The position numbers and the translations under genes are program-made. This document shows, in pieces, positions 1-38,005 of a stretch of 64,000 nucleotides of DNA. The notes below the pieces were generated by a model, which was not told the origin of the DNA, ran no database searches, and saw nothing but the letters and a program-made list of their open reading frames with translations. Source of the stretch: Tiliqua scincoides (Eukaryota; Chordata; Lepidosauria; Squamata; Scincidae). The stretch spans positions 222,650,596 through 222,714,595 of the forward strand of contig NC_089824.1 in the NCBI RefSeq assembly GCF_035046505.1, read 5' to 3'. Every line of letters starts with the position of its first letter. The stretch's first letter is position 1.

Positions 1-1019
1 AGCCACTTTCCACAGCCTTCCACTTGGAGGCTGCAATTCCTGCAGCAGTTACTCTTATGAGATGCATGTCTGAACTGATCCTGAACCCATGACATAGAGG
101 AGAATGATTCCTCTTCCTCCTCTCCTTTCTCTTCCCAGCTTTGGACCAATTAATCTTTAAAATATATAAGAAGCTTCTCAGTTTATACTGCATCCTGTAT
201 TAAAGATTTGTATAACCTGAAAAGTTGCTTCTAGAGGTGTATATGTAAAAACTCCTTAATATATGGCTGATTCTTGTTGGTCTCTAGAACTGTGTGTGTT
301 TGGTAGATACCAGCTGCTTTGTCAAGGTGCCAAGCAGTATCTGAGTCAGGGGAGGTAGACAAGAGGGGAGTTCTTCAAATGCTGAGCTGTAAAATAGAAG
401 TTTCTGGTGCTTGGGGCCTAGTTCAAGAAAGAGGTTGCAGAAGGGAAGCTGGAGGGCTGTTGGAGGCTGAGCCACATCCTCACAGTGAGGTGTAGTGCTG
501 CACTGGGCGTGCACATGTTGGGAAGGGACTCTCTATTGATTAGCTAAGCTGAGGGCTGAGCAGAAATCTGAAAGCAGGAGATTACAGAAAGGAAGAATAG
601 TGTTTAAACTTAACAGCTCACCCTCAGGCTGTGTTTGGAATACCAGGTGCTAAGTCTGGAGCATGTGAAATGCTCCCATGTGGAAAACAATGCTTCTGAG
701 CACGTGGAGAGTTCTTTCACCATTGTGTTACTTTGGGGACCCCAACAAGCTGGCGCACCAAAGATAACATTGCTTGTATCTGTCATGACCTGGGCACAAT
801 TTTGACCATTCTGGTGGCTGCTTCCTGTATTGTCTAGTAATTCTGGATTCTTTTCAGCCTGTGGCTGGGAAAAGGCTTCTTCAAAGTACAGGGTTGTCCA
901 TGTACACCTCCCTTGCCCCTCCTGGTCTATAAAAGCTGCCAGAGGTGAGGGGCAGGCCAAATGAGCAGGGATCTGTGCTGAAAGCTGGGCAGGGAGAGCA
1001 GGCCCCTGCTGGTTTTGCT
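1..1019. other. Unassigned upstream DNA
   Basis: No splice-consistent coding exon, RNA gene or confidently named repeat was recognised here. Open frames are short and lack recognisable domains. Confidence 0.5.
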
Positions 1020-1440
1020 GGACTAACTGGCGACTTTTGCTACAATTGACCACCATGTCGTTCTGAACTGCTTAGAGGCACCTTTCTCTGCTGGCTCCAC
1101 TCCTTCCTGCAGGGCTGATTCCGGAAGGGGGTGCTGAGTCACTCCATTCTGTGCTTTGGCCTGTGTTGTTTCTGGGATTTGTCTCTCTCTCCCCCCCCCA
1201 CTTTTCAATATCTGTGAAACTGCTGCAGGAAGATGGCCTTCTCCATGGGCATGGGCTGTGTGTCTTCCTACTCCTTTGAAATGATAAAATCTCATGGCAG
1301 ATGATGTGGTCCACTTGGACACTGTTGGCATCCAGTTTGTTTGCAGTTGTGCCCATGGAGCAGAATTTGGATGCCTGAGAGTCTCCACTGTCTTTGTTGC
1401 ACTGCTCAGTTTTGCCTTCATGATCTCCAGCCTCCTGCTT
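1020..1440 (+). repeat. Degraded L2-like reverse transcriptase remnant
   Basis: Around 1035-1080 the + strand reads roughly ATIDHHVVLNCL, resembling the AFDTVDHxILLxRL block of L2-type reverse transcriptases, and at 1294-1310 an ADD-like triplet follows. The frame is broken many times and no end was found. This is a weak family resemblance only; chance similarity is possible. Confidence 0.25.
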
Positions 1441-1756
1441 TTCTCAGCCCTTAAGCCTCTACAACAGAGATTTTCAACCTTTTTCAGCTCACGGCACACT
1501 GAGGAGATGCTAAAATTGTTAAGGTACACCACCATTTTAAAAATTACATTAAATTGCTACATTAGAATTAATAAGTACAGTTAATTAATTAAATCATTAC
1601 ATGACAATTAAAGAAATCCACCTCAAGCTGAAATCAAACTTCTCCAAACTTGAATAGTTCTTTCTCATAAAGTTACCTAGAACCAAACATCCCTTGGAAA
1701 GGGATGAAGGAATTGTATGTGGTTTCTGGAAAGGAGGAAAACATGCCTGGAAGTAT

Positions 1757-2437
1757 TCATATTGGCAACCTTCAGTCTCAAAAGACTATGGTATCGCGCT
1801 CTGAAAGGTGGTTCTGGCACAGCGTCTAGTGTGGCTGAAAAGGCCAATCCGGGAGTGACAATCCCTTCCACACCGGGAGCAAGTGCAGTCTGTCCCTGGT
1901 CTGTCTCCCTGGCTATGGGCCTTCCTTCTTTGCCTCTTAGCCTCAGACTGTTGGCAAAGTGTCTCTTCAAACTGGGAAAGGCCATGTTGCACAGCCTGCC
2001 TCCAAGCGGGCCGCTCAGAGGCCAGGGTTTCCCACTTGTTGAGGTCCATCCCTAAGGCCTTCAGATCCCTCTTGCAGATGTCCTTGTATCGCAGCTGTGG
2101 TCTACCTGTAGGGCGCTTTCCTTGCACGAGTTCTCCATAGAGGAGATCCTTTGGGATCCGGCCATCATCCATTCTCACGACATGACCAAGCCAATGCAGG
2201 CGTCTCTGTTTCAGCAGTGAATACATGCTAGGGATTCCAGCACGTTCCAGGATTGTGTTGTTTGGAACTTTGTCCTGCCAGGTGATGCCGAGGATGCGTC
2301 GGAGGCAGCGCATGTGGAAAGCGCTCAGTTTCCTCTCCTGTTGTGAGTGAAGAGTCCATGACTCGCTGCAGTACAGAAGTGTACTCAGGACGCAAGCTCT
2401 GTAGACCTGGATCTTGGTATGTTCCGTCAGTATACTT
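1757..2437 (-). mobile_element. 5'-truncated RTE-clade LINE inside the hAT
   Basis: Minus-strand translation gives the C-terminal part of the same LINE protein found at 46.6-50.5 kb: YRACVLSTLLYCSESWTL, then WQDKVPNN, then HVVRMDDGRIPKDLLYGELV and a Cys/His tail (TCSRCGRDC...SHTRRC). The insertion is flanked by a 10-bp target duplication CTGGAAGTAT (1747-1756 and 2438-2447). Only the 3' 0.7 kb is present. It is younger than the hAT it sits in. Confidence 0.85.
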
Positions 2438-2579
2438 CTGGAAGTATAAGTCAAATTTTTATCAGAAGCTTCAGAACATGTTGGCCAAGAGGTCAGAGCA
2501 CATGGAGTATTGGAGAAATGTGGAGTGAGAGGCAATGAGGTGGCATGATGAAAACAAGCTTTGGGATCCAACTGGAGAT

Positions 2580-2583
<4 letters not shown>

Positions 2584-2611
<28 letters not shown>
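2584..2611. repeat. (GA)n microsatellite
   Basis: An uninterrupted GA run of about 14 units within the hAT element. Confidence 0.95.
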
Positions 2612-2614
<3 letters not shown>

Positions 2615-3605
2615 CAAGGCAAAGATTCCAAGACCTTGGGAAATTGGGGACAAGCTAGGAAGGAAGGTGTTAACTGTGTATGTAAGACTTTAGGATGGGG
2701 GGAGAGAATGAGTTTTGTGTGCTGGAGGGGAGTGGGGGGAGGAAAGAGATGTGCCTGCTCATGTATACAAGCCAAAGAGTACCCTGTCCCTGGAGTCACT
2801 TTTAGGGCAGACAAAAGTTGGGAAGACTCTCAGGACCCTTTTCCAACCAGCCAGTCCTTCAGTAGGTGGCCCCTGGAGGACTCCTGCTGCTTGCTTACTT
2901 CTTACCTGGCTGGCATGCTCACTCACTCTCACCCACAGAGTAGTTCCCACCCAGAGCCCCTCTGAGCTTTTCCAGCTGCCCAGTCAGTGTGTTGCAGCGG
3001 AGTGGCGCCCCCCCCGGGGGGGGGGGCTCGATATGGGTACTGGCTGGGAGGCGAGTCCTGGCTTTCCATTGCCACAGCTGCCCCCACTAGCAGCCAGAGC
3101 AGCCGGCAGCAAGGGAAGGGCTTGGGAGTGAATGCTGCAGGGCTGAAGGGCTTCCATTGGCAGCAGCTGCCAGAAGCAAGCAATGCAGGGCAAGCCACAG
3201 ACTGGGAAGGCGGGATGGGGGGAAGGGCACAGGCTAGAGATGGCTCTCCTTCAGCTGCTGGGTGGGGTATTGAAAGGAGAGAGGGCTCCTTAAGGAGCCC
3301 AGGGATGTTGCTCTTGAACAAGCAGGGTCATGGCCAGTCACAGAGACCCATGCGCGGAGCAGAGGAAGGGAGGAGGAACTTGGGTGTTGTGACCCCTCCG
3401 CCTTCCAGGGTTTTTTTCCAGGGGGTTTTCCCTTCTGCCCCACACTGGATCTTCAAAGCTGCAGGCTTCCTGCACAGCTGCCTGTCTCCTCTGGCTCCGC
3501 GGCACACCTGAGGCTAGTGTGCTGTGGCACAGCGGTTGAAAACCACTACTCTACAAGCTCTCAACCAGCCTGGTTCCTCACCTGCCAAAATATTTGAAAT
3601 TTTGT

Positions 3606-4204
3606 TATAAGAACATAAGAACAGCCCCACTGGATCAGGCCATAGGCCCATCTAGTCCAGCTTCCTGTATCTCACAGCCAGTGGCCCACCAAATGCCCCA
3701 GGGAGCACACCAGATAACAAGAGACCTCATCCTGGTGCCCTCCCTTGCATCTGGCATTCTGACATAACCCATTTCTAAAATCAGGAGGTTGCGCATGCAC
3801 ATCATGGCTTGTACCCCGTGATGGATTCTTCCTCCAGAAACTTGTCCAATCCCCTTTTAAAGGCATCCAGGGCAGATGCCGTCACCACATCTTGTGGCAA
3901 GGAGTTCCACAGACCGACCACACGCTGAGTAAAGAAATTCTTTTGTCTGTCCTAACCCGCCCAACACTCAATTTGAGTGGATGTCCCCTGGTTCTGGTGT
4001 TATGTGAGAGTGTATAAAGAGCATCTCTCTATCCACTCTGTCCATCCCCTGCATAATTTTGTATGTCTCAATCATGTCCCCCCTCAGGCGTCTCTTTTCT
4101 AGGCTGAAGAGACCCAAACGCCGTAGCCTTTCTTCATAAGGAAGGTGCCCCAGCCCCGTAATCATCTTAGTCGCTCTCTTTTGCACCTTTTCCATTTCCA
4201 CTAT
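3606..4204 (-). mobile_element. CR1/L3-type LINE, 3' fragment
   Basis: The left edge is the reverse complement of the CR1 tail (TTCTTATGTTCTTATAA) and reading leftwards on the minus strand gives the end of ORF2: [20 protein letters not shown], then [20 protein letters not shown]. About 600 bp of 3' end is present and the copy is 5' truncated, as is usual for CR1. Confidence 0.9.
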
Positions 4205-4349
4205 GTTTTGTTACAAAGTTCAGTTAATTTATTTCCAGAATAAACCACTGCAGATTAAGAACACTTGTCTGAATGTTAGGGCTGGCCCCACTGGTGCCTG
4301 AGACGGTGTGCCAAATGCTGCTCACCTGGCTCAGTGATGTGCCAGCCTC

Positions 4350-4665
4350 CACTCTTGGCACTCCTTGCTACAGGATGTGGTGATGACACCTGGCCTAGAT
4401 GCCTTTGAAAGGGAATTAGACAGATTTCTGGAGGACAAGCCCATCACAGGCTACAGCCAGGATAACTATGTGCAACTTTTGGGTTTTATAAGTAGCCAAT
4501 TTCTACCTGCCAGCTGCAAGGGAGGACACCAGGATGCAGGTCTCTTATTGTCTTGTGTGCTCCCTGAGGCATCTGATGGGAAACTGAGATACAGGAAGCC
4601 AGGCTTGATGGGACTTTGGCCTGATCCAGGGGGGCTCTTCTTCTGCTCTTGTGTTCCACTCCTTC
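4350..4665 (+). mobile_element. Older CR1/L3 3' end
   Basis: Matches the 3' region shared by the other CR1 copies (caggatgtggtgatg..., gatgcctttgaaaggg..., tttggcctgatcca...) but is more diverged and carries an extra stretch near 4475-4510. The tail is decayed. Confidence 0.75.
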
Positions 4666-5410
4666 CACTTCCTGGATTGAAAAAGGAAGAAGGAACTGAA
4701 CAGAAGTTTGGAGGAGAGGTGAGTAGTGGGCTAGTGTGGGAGACTTCCTCTTTAGCTTTGCCCCCTTTCTTTTTCAAAATAAAAGAGAAGAGAAGCAGTG
4801 GAGGTCAGTGGGCATGCAAGGCTGGGCACCCTCTGCCAATTTGCTATCTGAAGTGAGCATTGGGCTCTTGGATGGGTGGGCCCTGCCAAACATCACTGCA
4901 CATCATTTCATGAGGTTGTGGCTGCTGCATTTTCGGAATCTTGGGCCTAGGCCTCTGCCCAGAATCCCTCGCACAACGGAAGGAGCTGGTGCTGGCTGAG
5001 CTGATGATGCAGGTGGAGCATATGCTGCTCTCCCCAGCAGTATGAACCGAGACCAACCAAATAAAATACAAGCAGTCCTGAGGGGGCTGGATGCTGACTT
5101 TCTGGGGGTTGCTTCCAGTTTGCCCAATCAATCTGAAAGCAAAATCTTGGAGGAAAAACCAGTATGATTTTCTTAGTTCAGCCTTGGAAGTGAGGGAGGT
5201 GTGGCAGACGGAATGAAGTAGGAAGAGCTGGTGGGGTTGCTTCCCAGGGAGGAGGTCAAGCCTCCCCTCGAGGTCATCCTTTTGTCCCTAGTAAGCCAGT
5301 TTCCTCTCCTCCTGATCCTGGGGAACTTGGAGGATTGTAAAATGTTTTGCAATCCACATAGTGAAGCAAGCAGCAGAAGCATTGGCTGTTCTTATCATTC
5401 CAAGGGGTGT

Positions 5411-5699
5411 TGAGGAGACATGATTGAGACATACAAAATTATGCATGGGAAGGATAGATGCTCTTTACACTTTCGCATAACACCAGAACCAGAGGACATC
5501 CACTCAGATTGAGTGTTGGGAGGGTTAGGACAGACAAAAGAAAATATTTCTTTACTCAGTGTGTGGTTGGTCTGTGGAACTCCTTGCCATAGTATGTGGT
5601 GATGGCATCTGGCCTGGATGTCTTTAAAAGGGGATTGGACAGTTTCTGGAGGAAAAATCCATTACGGGTTACAAGCCATGATGTGTATGCGCAACCTCA
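5411..5699 (+). mobile_element. CR1 3' fragment, cut at GCGCAACCTC
   Basis: Plus-strand CR1 starting at GAGGAGACATGATTGAG and running to TGTATGCGCAACCTC, where the sequence jumps directly to an inverted CR1 tail. It therefore lacks its own last 190 bp or so. Confidence 0.85.
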
Positions 5700-5911
5700 T
5701 AAGAACATAAGAACAGCCCCACTGGATCAGGCCATAGGCCCATCTAGTCCAGCTTCCTGTATCTCACAGCGGCCCACAAAATGCCCCAGGGAGCACACCA
5801 GATAACAAGAGACCTCATCCTGGTGCTCTCCCCTACATCTGGCATTCTGACTTAACCCATTCCTAAAATCAGGAGGTTGCGCATACACATCATGGCTTGT
5901 ACCCCATACAT
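5700..5911 (-). mobile_element. Inverted CR1 tail abutting the preceding fragment
   Basis: Reverse-complement CR1 tail beginning ATAAGAACATAAGAACAG and ending just past the segment equivalent to the end of the preceding plus-strand piece. The two pieces together form a flipped 3' end flanked by short inverted copies of the 'acaagccatgatgtgtatgcg' region. Confidence 0.85.
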
Positions 5912-6184
5912 GGCTGGTCCACTTGACTGAACAGCTCTGGTCTTGTCTAGGGGTGTTCTGAGGGCTTAAAAACATCACTTCCTGGTTTTCTTGAAAAATT
6001 ATTTTTTGTGCCTTCTGAAGGCCTTAGAAGGCGTTCTGGGAATCAGGAAGGCTCCCCAGGCTTCAGAACATGCTTTGGTCGTTTCCTATGATGTACTGGT
6101 TCTGAGATATTTACTCCTGTATATTTAAGTAAGCTGCTTGGGAGGTGGGGGAATGGGAGTCCATTTATTTCTGTTGGTGCTTGA

Positions 6185-6343
6185 AGAAATCCTGGAAATT
6201 TAAGCTCATTCATTTAGTCATTCGTTCATCTAAGCTTCATCTCTAATGTATTAAATTTTATATTTAAAATTTTTTTCCAGCCCTTAGCACTGTGCCAAAT
6301 ATTTGATGTCGCCCTCTGGTCATAAAGTTTGGAGACCCCTGGT
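6185..6343 (-). mobile_element. Truncated hAT copy, same family as 61610-61930
   Basis: The right end GTTTGGAGACCCCTG is the reverse complement of CAGGGGTCTCCAAAC, the left end of the intact element at 61.6 kb. Shared internal landmarks include the 'gatgtcgccctctggtc' and 'attcatttagtcattcg' regions. The other half is missing. Confidence 0.75.
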
Positions 6344-9160
6344 TTAAACTGTTTGTCTAGGGTCCAATACATTATCCACTACTGCGCCATTGTCCCTGGT
6401 GCTCTCCACCTGTAAACACGAAAAGGCATACATTGAAGGGAAAGAGCTGTAGGAGAACAAACCAGACAGACCTTGAATTTTGTTGTTTAAGGTCCAGGGA
6501 ATTAATGCAGAGTTGCAGTGAGTCCTGGCTTACAGGCCTCACAGATGCTGTGTAGATACTAAGAGCATCTACACAGGGGGCCCTTGGAATGATGCCCCAC
6601 AACAGTGTAGTGACATTTGTAGGGCATTCTGGAGAAAAAATTGTCACCAGTAGGAGTCAGCCATTGCTGCTGCCACCAGCAACTGAAACTCAACAAGAAA
6701 AATTGTTTTAAAGGAAAAGAGCATCTCTTGGTTAGTTGGTTGTAAGGACTCATGGTTTGGTTCGTTGAACAAGCCCTATCCCCAGAGTTCAAATGTGAAT
6801 GGGAACTGTGAACCTGAAAGAAGTTTTAAGTTTCCTGGGTGGGTGGGGGAAAGTGCAGTCATTCAGGGTTGTTCTTGTAAGGACAAACCATGGCTTGTTG
6901 TAACCTTTTAGAACGGGACTGCTTGTCTCTGGACAGCCAAGGGGAACCATATTGCTGTGGTTTGCACAAACTAGATATTTGTCCTCATGATAGTGACTGA
7001 TGCTTGTTGGATTATTTTGGAACTGGATTCTACTCAAAGTGCTGCCCCCAAGTTATTTCTCCATCAAAGGGTGGTCTTGTGTGGTTATATGGGAGGGGCA
7101 GAGTCTGTAGCACCCATCTTCTATCTATGCCCTTACTTTCCTTGGTTCTGTATCCCCCCTTTCCCTTCTCAGGGCCTCCATGATGCAAGCCCCACCTAAA
7201 TGAATTTGGCCAGGCTGACTGAATGGCAACCAATTATATTTGTATCCCTGGTCATGGCAGGGCTGTGGACAGCTCTGGATGGGATTAGCAAAAAGAAAGT
7301 TCTTTGGCATAAGGAAGGGGCAACAACCAAGCTTGCTAGCTGGAATGTATGTGTGTGTTCACCAGAGCTCTTCGCGACCTTCCTCTAAAGGTGATTGAGC
7401 CACAGCAGCTGTTTTTTCAGAATTGGTCCACTTTGTTGTGGTTTCGCCTAGGAAGATGGATGTTGGGCAGGAGTTCCTAAAGGGTTTCTTTCCTTCTGAT
7501 CCTTGGCAGTCCCAGAATCCTATCTCTGGAGTAGTTTTGACAGTCCTCCAAAACAGGTGGCTTATTCTTCTTTCCTAGAGCGTAACCTGCTGCTCAGTTC
7601 CTTTCTTCTGGCATGATTCATTCACTGAGCTCTGAGACCAGCCTTGTTGTTGGGCCTGCACCTGTTCTTCCCAGGAGGGTTTGGAGGGTGTGATACAAAA
7701 CATTCACAAAGAGATCTGGGCAGTGCTGCATACCACTTGCTTTTGCAAAAGGCTTGATGGCTTTAACATCAGGTGTTGCCTTGCCTATGTGAATGGGCTA
7801 TACTGGAGGGGATGCCACATTTCATCTCCATGTTTTCCAGTGGAGTCAGTTCCTACATTCAGCTGCAATCCATTGCATGCACAGTAATCAGGACTCAGGA
7901 AATACCAAACACTAAATTTTCATTTATTCTTTTGAAGAGCATCAGAAGATGCTCTGGATCAGACCTTTGACTATGGGGAGCTATTTATATGTTTTAAAAA
8001 AACAAACTTAGGAAAAGTGAATGCACTCTGGTGACTTAAGTGAATTGTGCAGCTATCCCTCTCTGAGGGCAATTCCTCGGGGAGACAACAGGGGAAGGGT
8101 GGTGGGATCCATGGAGGGAAGACTGTGTGATTATTTAATGTACACAGCTAGATCTAGTTGCAGCAGGATATAGGAACCAGGTAGTTGGGCTGACAGTTTC
8201 ACAGACTGAATCCTGGTACAGAGCACAGGTGTAGTGGGGAGTCCAAGCCCTGAGTCGTGTTCCACATGAGCCATCATCTCTCAGGAGGAAACCGAAGTGG
8301 ACTGTATCTTGTCTGCCTGAGCAACAAGCATGACTTAGAGGCCTGCAATCAGTGCACTGGAGACCAGCATGCCTGGACAGCTCCCAGGAGATTATGTCTT
8401 TTGGTTTGGGAGCAGATGTTCCGAATCAATGAGATTCTGACAAGCAGCTGGAGGGTTTGCTCTGGTTGGGACACAAACACACACTTTCTTCCCTTTTGTT
8501 TGTCCCTTTGTTTAGGTCAGGAGACTGTTGTGCTCCAGGAAAAGAGACCTGACCACATGGCGGTTTGCAGGGCCTTTTCTGCCTTTGCCAGGGAAGACTC
8601 AGGAACTGGATTTGCAAAGGGTTTGAGTAGAAAGTGGAGGCCTGAAACATGGGTGGGTGGGTGAAACAGCAGTGGCGGCAGCAGCAGCTTTTTGGACAAA
8701 ATATTGTGAGGGTTGAAGAGCAAAGGCACTGAACAAAACCACCAGGCCACCCTAACAAGAGCAGCAGTGTCTCTGCTCCCTGTTTGCTGCAGTGAGGCAT
8801 TCCTTTAACTCATATCTTTTGCAGCCTTTTCTTGGCCTTGGGAGAAGCCAGACACCAGTTAACTGCCCGTGTGTTTCAGGTTCCACAGCAAGACCTTCAC
8901 CTTGACCAAACGTTTTGGCAAAGAAGAAGAAGCAGTATAGATGCATCTGAACTGCATCCCCCACCTCATCTTTCCACAGTGCTGAAGAGGCAAGCCCGAT
9001 AGTGTGCAGCAGCCAGGCTCTTCTCACCTCTTGCCCTGCTTGTACCACCAGTGCCCGATATCTATGGTAAGCCCCTGGGGTTTTCTCATGGATGTTCTAG
9101 GAGACTCTGTTCCTTGGAAACTTATCAGGGGTGTTTAACTGTATACAGCAGGAGATCTGA
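6344..9160. other. Unique-looking DNA, nothing assigned
   Basis: No exon with supporting splice sites and protein similarity and no repeat with recognisable ends was found. A frame at 8257-8664 is open for 135 codons but resembles no protein I know. Confidence 0.45.
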
Positions 9161-9164
9161 AGCA

Positions 9165-9305
9165 GCTCTATATTGAGTCAGATCATTGGGGGTCCATCTA
9201 GCCCTTTTTCACTATGACTAGCAGCAACTTTCCATGAACTTACCCAGCCACTTACCTAACTGTTACTTTAGAGATCCTTAAGGATTCAGGTACCCCCTGC
9301 ATCTG
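9165..9305 (-). repeat. Decayed LINE 3' end (L2/CR1-like)
   Basis: The pattern attgagtcagatcatt-ggtccatctagcc is typical of old minus-strand LINE tails in reptile genomes. It is too decayed for a family call. Confidence 0.35.
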
Positions 9306-10605
9306 CGAATCTGGTCAGTGGATTCAGTTCTCCACAGTTCTCCACGCCCACCCTGCGCCCATTACCTTTGTTTTTGTTCTTACCAGTGGCACCAATCAAG
9401 CATGTCTCTTCCTTTAACAGAACACTATAAGCAGGCAAGTGTATAGAAGGATAAGCAGGTAGGTAGCCTGAACGCTAGAGGGACACCAGCAGAACTTTAG
9501 CAGGAAGCTGAGTATCAGTTTGGGCAGTTCTGCAACAGGCATTCCTCATCCTAGAGTGGGGAGGAGTGTTGGGTACACATATCCCTCCTCCACTGTTGCA
9601 CCATTCCACTGCCTGCTCACATGGATTAACTGCCCCTGAACACACGGGTAAAATGCTACTTTGGAATGGAGTTTCACCTGTACATGGTAGGGCAACTGAG
9701 AAAAGCCAACCCCAGTGCAGTTAGATGGTGGGGAAAGGGCACTGGGTGGGAGGGAGGTGTGAGTGCCCTTGCTTTTCTTCGATATGGTTGGGAGGGCCAA
9801 GAGGTGTATCATCTGAGTAGGCCCAGGCACACTGTTGCTGTCAGGGAGCTGCCATGGAGCCATCCCCTGGAGACAACGCGGAAATGCTGCTGGATCTGGG
9901 TTGAAGCGAGAGGCCATCGCGTCACCATCAACCTTGATCTTGAAAATGAAAATCAATTTCGTCAGTTGGCTTTTTATGCTATTATCCTCAAGTAAACAAT
10001 TACTTAGCTGAATGGCCTTGGACTCCGATAAAAGAGGACATTGGCTTTGCTGAGGAGGAAGAGGAAAGTGCTCTTGTTAATTCTGATGCCAGGTTATAAA
10101 ATCTTCTCCCCCCCCACCCCATACCAGTGGCCAAAACCTTGGGGGCCTCTACATCAGTATGGTTGCTAAATGGTCCCAGTTTCCCTGGCAATCTTGGAGG
10201 CTGCCCTTCCCAGCATGTTATTAAAGTTTGTGTTAGTGGGTGACCTTCACCTTCCAAGCAGCTGACCAAGCGGAGAGCCCAGTGGGCCAGGAACGTGGCA
10301 CAGTAAGGAGGTGAACACTCCCCTCTTGCACCATTTCTGGGCCAGAAATCCCCCTGAAAGATGCTATTATGCAGCTAGTCCCTCAAGGGGGGGGATTTTC
10401 AAGGCAAAAAAGGCACCTCCTCTTCATGTATCACAGACTGAATCAGCCTCCCCCATTTTTAAGCCCACCTTTCAAAGATAGGTTTCCATCACCTGTCCTT
10501 TGGTCCTAAGCGCTCTGAAAGAGGAGCAACTGTGTATGTTATTTTACTATTTTTGTACTTATGCAACAAATATTAGATCTATTAAGTCAAGTTTTTAGTC
10601 TAGAA

Positions 10606-11039
10606 CAGGGGTGCCCAAACCCCGGCCCGGGGGCCACTTGTAGCCCTCGGGGGCTCCCAATCAGGCCCTTGGGGAGCCCCCAGTCTCCAATGAGACTCTG
10701 GCCTTACAGAGGCTTGCTGGAGTCCATGCTTGCCTGATGCAAGTGCTCTCAGCATGAGGGTGACTGTTCAACCTCTCACATGAGCTGTGGGATGAGGGCT
10801 TCCTCCACTACTTGCTATTTCACATTTGTGATGCAGCAGTGGCAGCGAAGGAAAGGCCAGCCTTGATTTGTGCAAGGCCTTTTATAGGCCTTGAGCTATT
10901 GCAAGACCTTAATTCATTCATAGAAGTTCCATCTCTAATATTCACATTTTAAATGTAAATTAATTCTCCCCCCCCCGCCCCCAACACAGTGTCAGAGAGA
11001 TGATGTGTCCCTCCTGCCAAAAAAGTTTGGACACTCCTG
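10606..11039. mobile_element. hAT-type DNA transposon with clean ends
   Basis: The left end CAGGGGTGCCCAAAC and right end GTTTGGACACTCCTG are terminal inverted repeats. An exact 8-bp duplication GTCTAGAA flanks it (10598-10605 and 11040-11047). The 434-bp body is GC-rich at the left and has no coding capacity, so it is a non-autonomous copy. Confidence 0.92.
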
Positions 11040-11147
11040 GTCTAGAATTGCCAGTTTATTAGAGAAAAGCATCACCCTATTTTCCATAATATATTCTGGG
11101 CTTCTATTATTTTAAATTGCAACAATCACAGCCAGCGAGCTGCGAGT

Positions 11148-11440
11148 TTATGGGCGCAATCCTAGAAATGATTTGGGCCTTTTGCACCTCCTCGAGCGGA
11201 AGCCAGGCCGGTGCTCTGAGAAGCGCAGGCCTGCGGAGGCTGATGCAAGCCTCTGCGCTGGCATCCTCTCTGAGGCTGCTGGGCCAAAGCAAGCTGCAAA
11301 GGGAGGTGAGGAGGAGGCGGGAGGGAGTCGTTCCTGGGCAGGGGGAGGATGGGCTTCCCAAGACTCTCGCGGCGCACCTGCAGACAATTCGCACCACACC
11401 AGTGTGCCACGGCACAGTGGTTGAAAATGGCTGTGTGCTG
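11148..11440. repeat. GC-rich MITE-like repeat
   Basis: Begins GGGCGCAATCCTAG and shares a block (gaagccaggc..., ctgagaagcgc..., cggaggctg) with 14436-14640. Its right part (gtgtgccacggcacagtggttgaaaa) resembles the right end of the hAT at 1465-3548. It is probably a composite. The CpG content comes from the repeat, so I do not read it as the DNMT3B promoter. Confidence 0.5.
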
Positions 11441-11780
11441 CGAAGCGACTGCATTTCCAAGCCAAGCTCCATCAGGGCAGCTGGAAGTTTGGCTATGATG
11501 TCGTCACTAGGCATGTAGAAAGGGTGTTGCAAGACAGTTAGGACACCATGTAGATACAGAAGGGTTCTGCGTGGCCGTGGAGGCCCTTGGAGGGAGCGCA
11601 TGGCTGCACTTCCATTTCACCATTTCACCATGTGTAGGGGGCCACACTGAGAGGACTAAGTAACTTGTGGAACAGTGCCAAGGATTTCTCTCCCAAAGGT
11701 GCAAGTTCTCAGGAGAAAGCTCCCAGTGTAAACTGTTAGCTGAAGTTCCCGTTCTCTGAAAATCTGTCCTGCAGGTGAAT

Positions 11781-38005
<26,225 letters not shown>

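Larger units (their letters stand above)
1465..3548. mobile_element. hAT-type DNA transposon, non-autonomous, about 2.1 kb
   Basis: The left end reads CAGAGATTTTCAACC and the right end GGTTGAAAACCACTA, imperfect terminal inverted repeats. Both sides carry the identical 8-bp duplication CTCTACAA (1457-1464 and 3549-3556), diagnostic of the hAT superfamily. Interior sequence next to the ends (ctcacggcacac / gtgtgctgtggcac) is also inverted. No transposase frame was seen. The element hosts a later RTE LINE insertion (1757-2437) and a (GA)n run. Confidence 0.85.

Noticed and set aside
11148-11440. DNMT3B promoter CpG island
   Set aside because: The CpG-rich block is a repeat also found at 14.4 kb, and no first exon with a matching donor was recognised.
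11107-11601. 164-codon minus-strand frame
   Set aside because: Lies in a GC-rich repeat shared with 14.4-14.9 kb.
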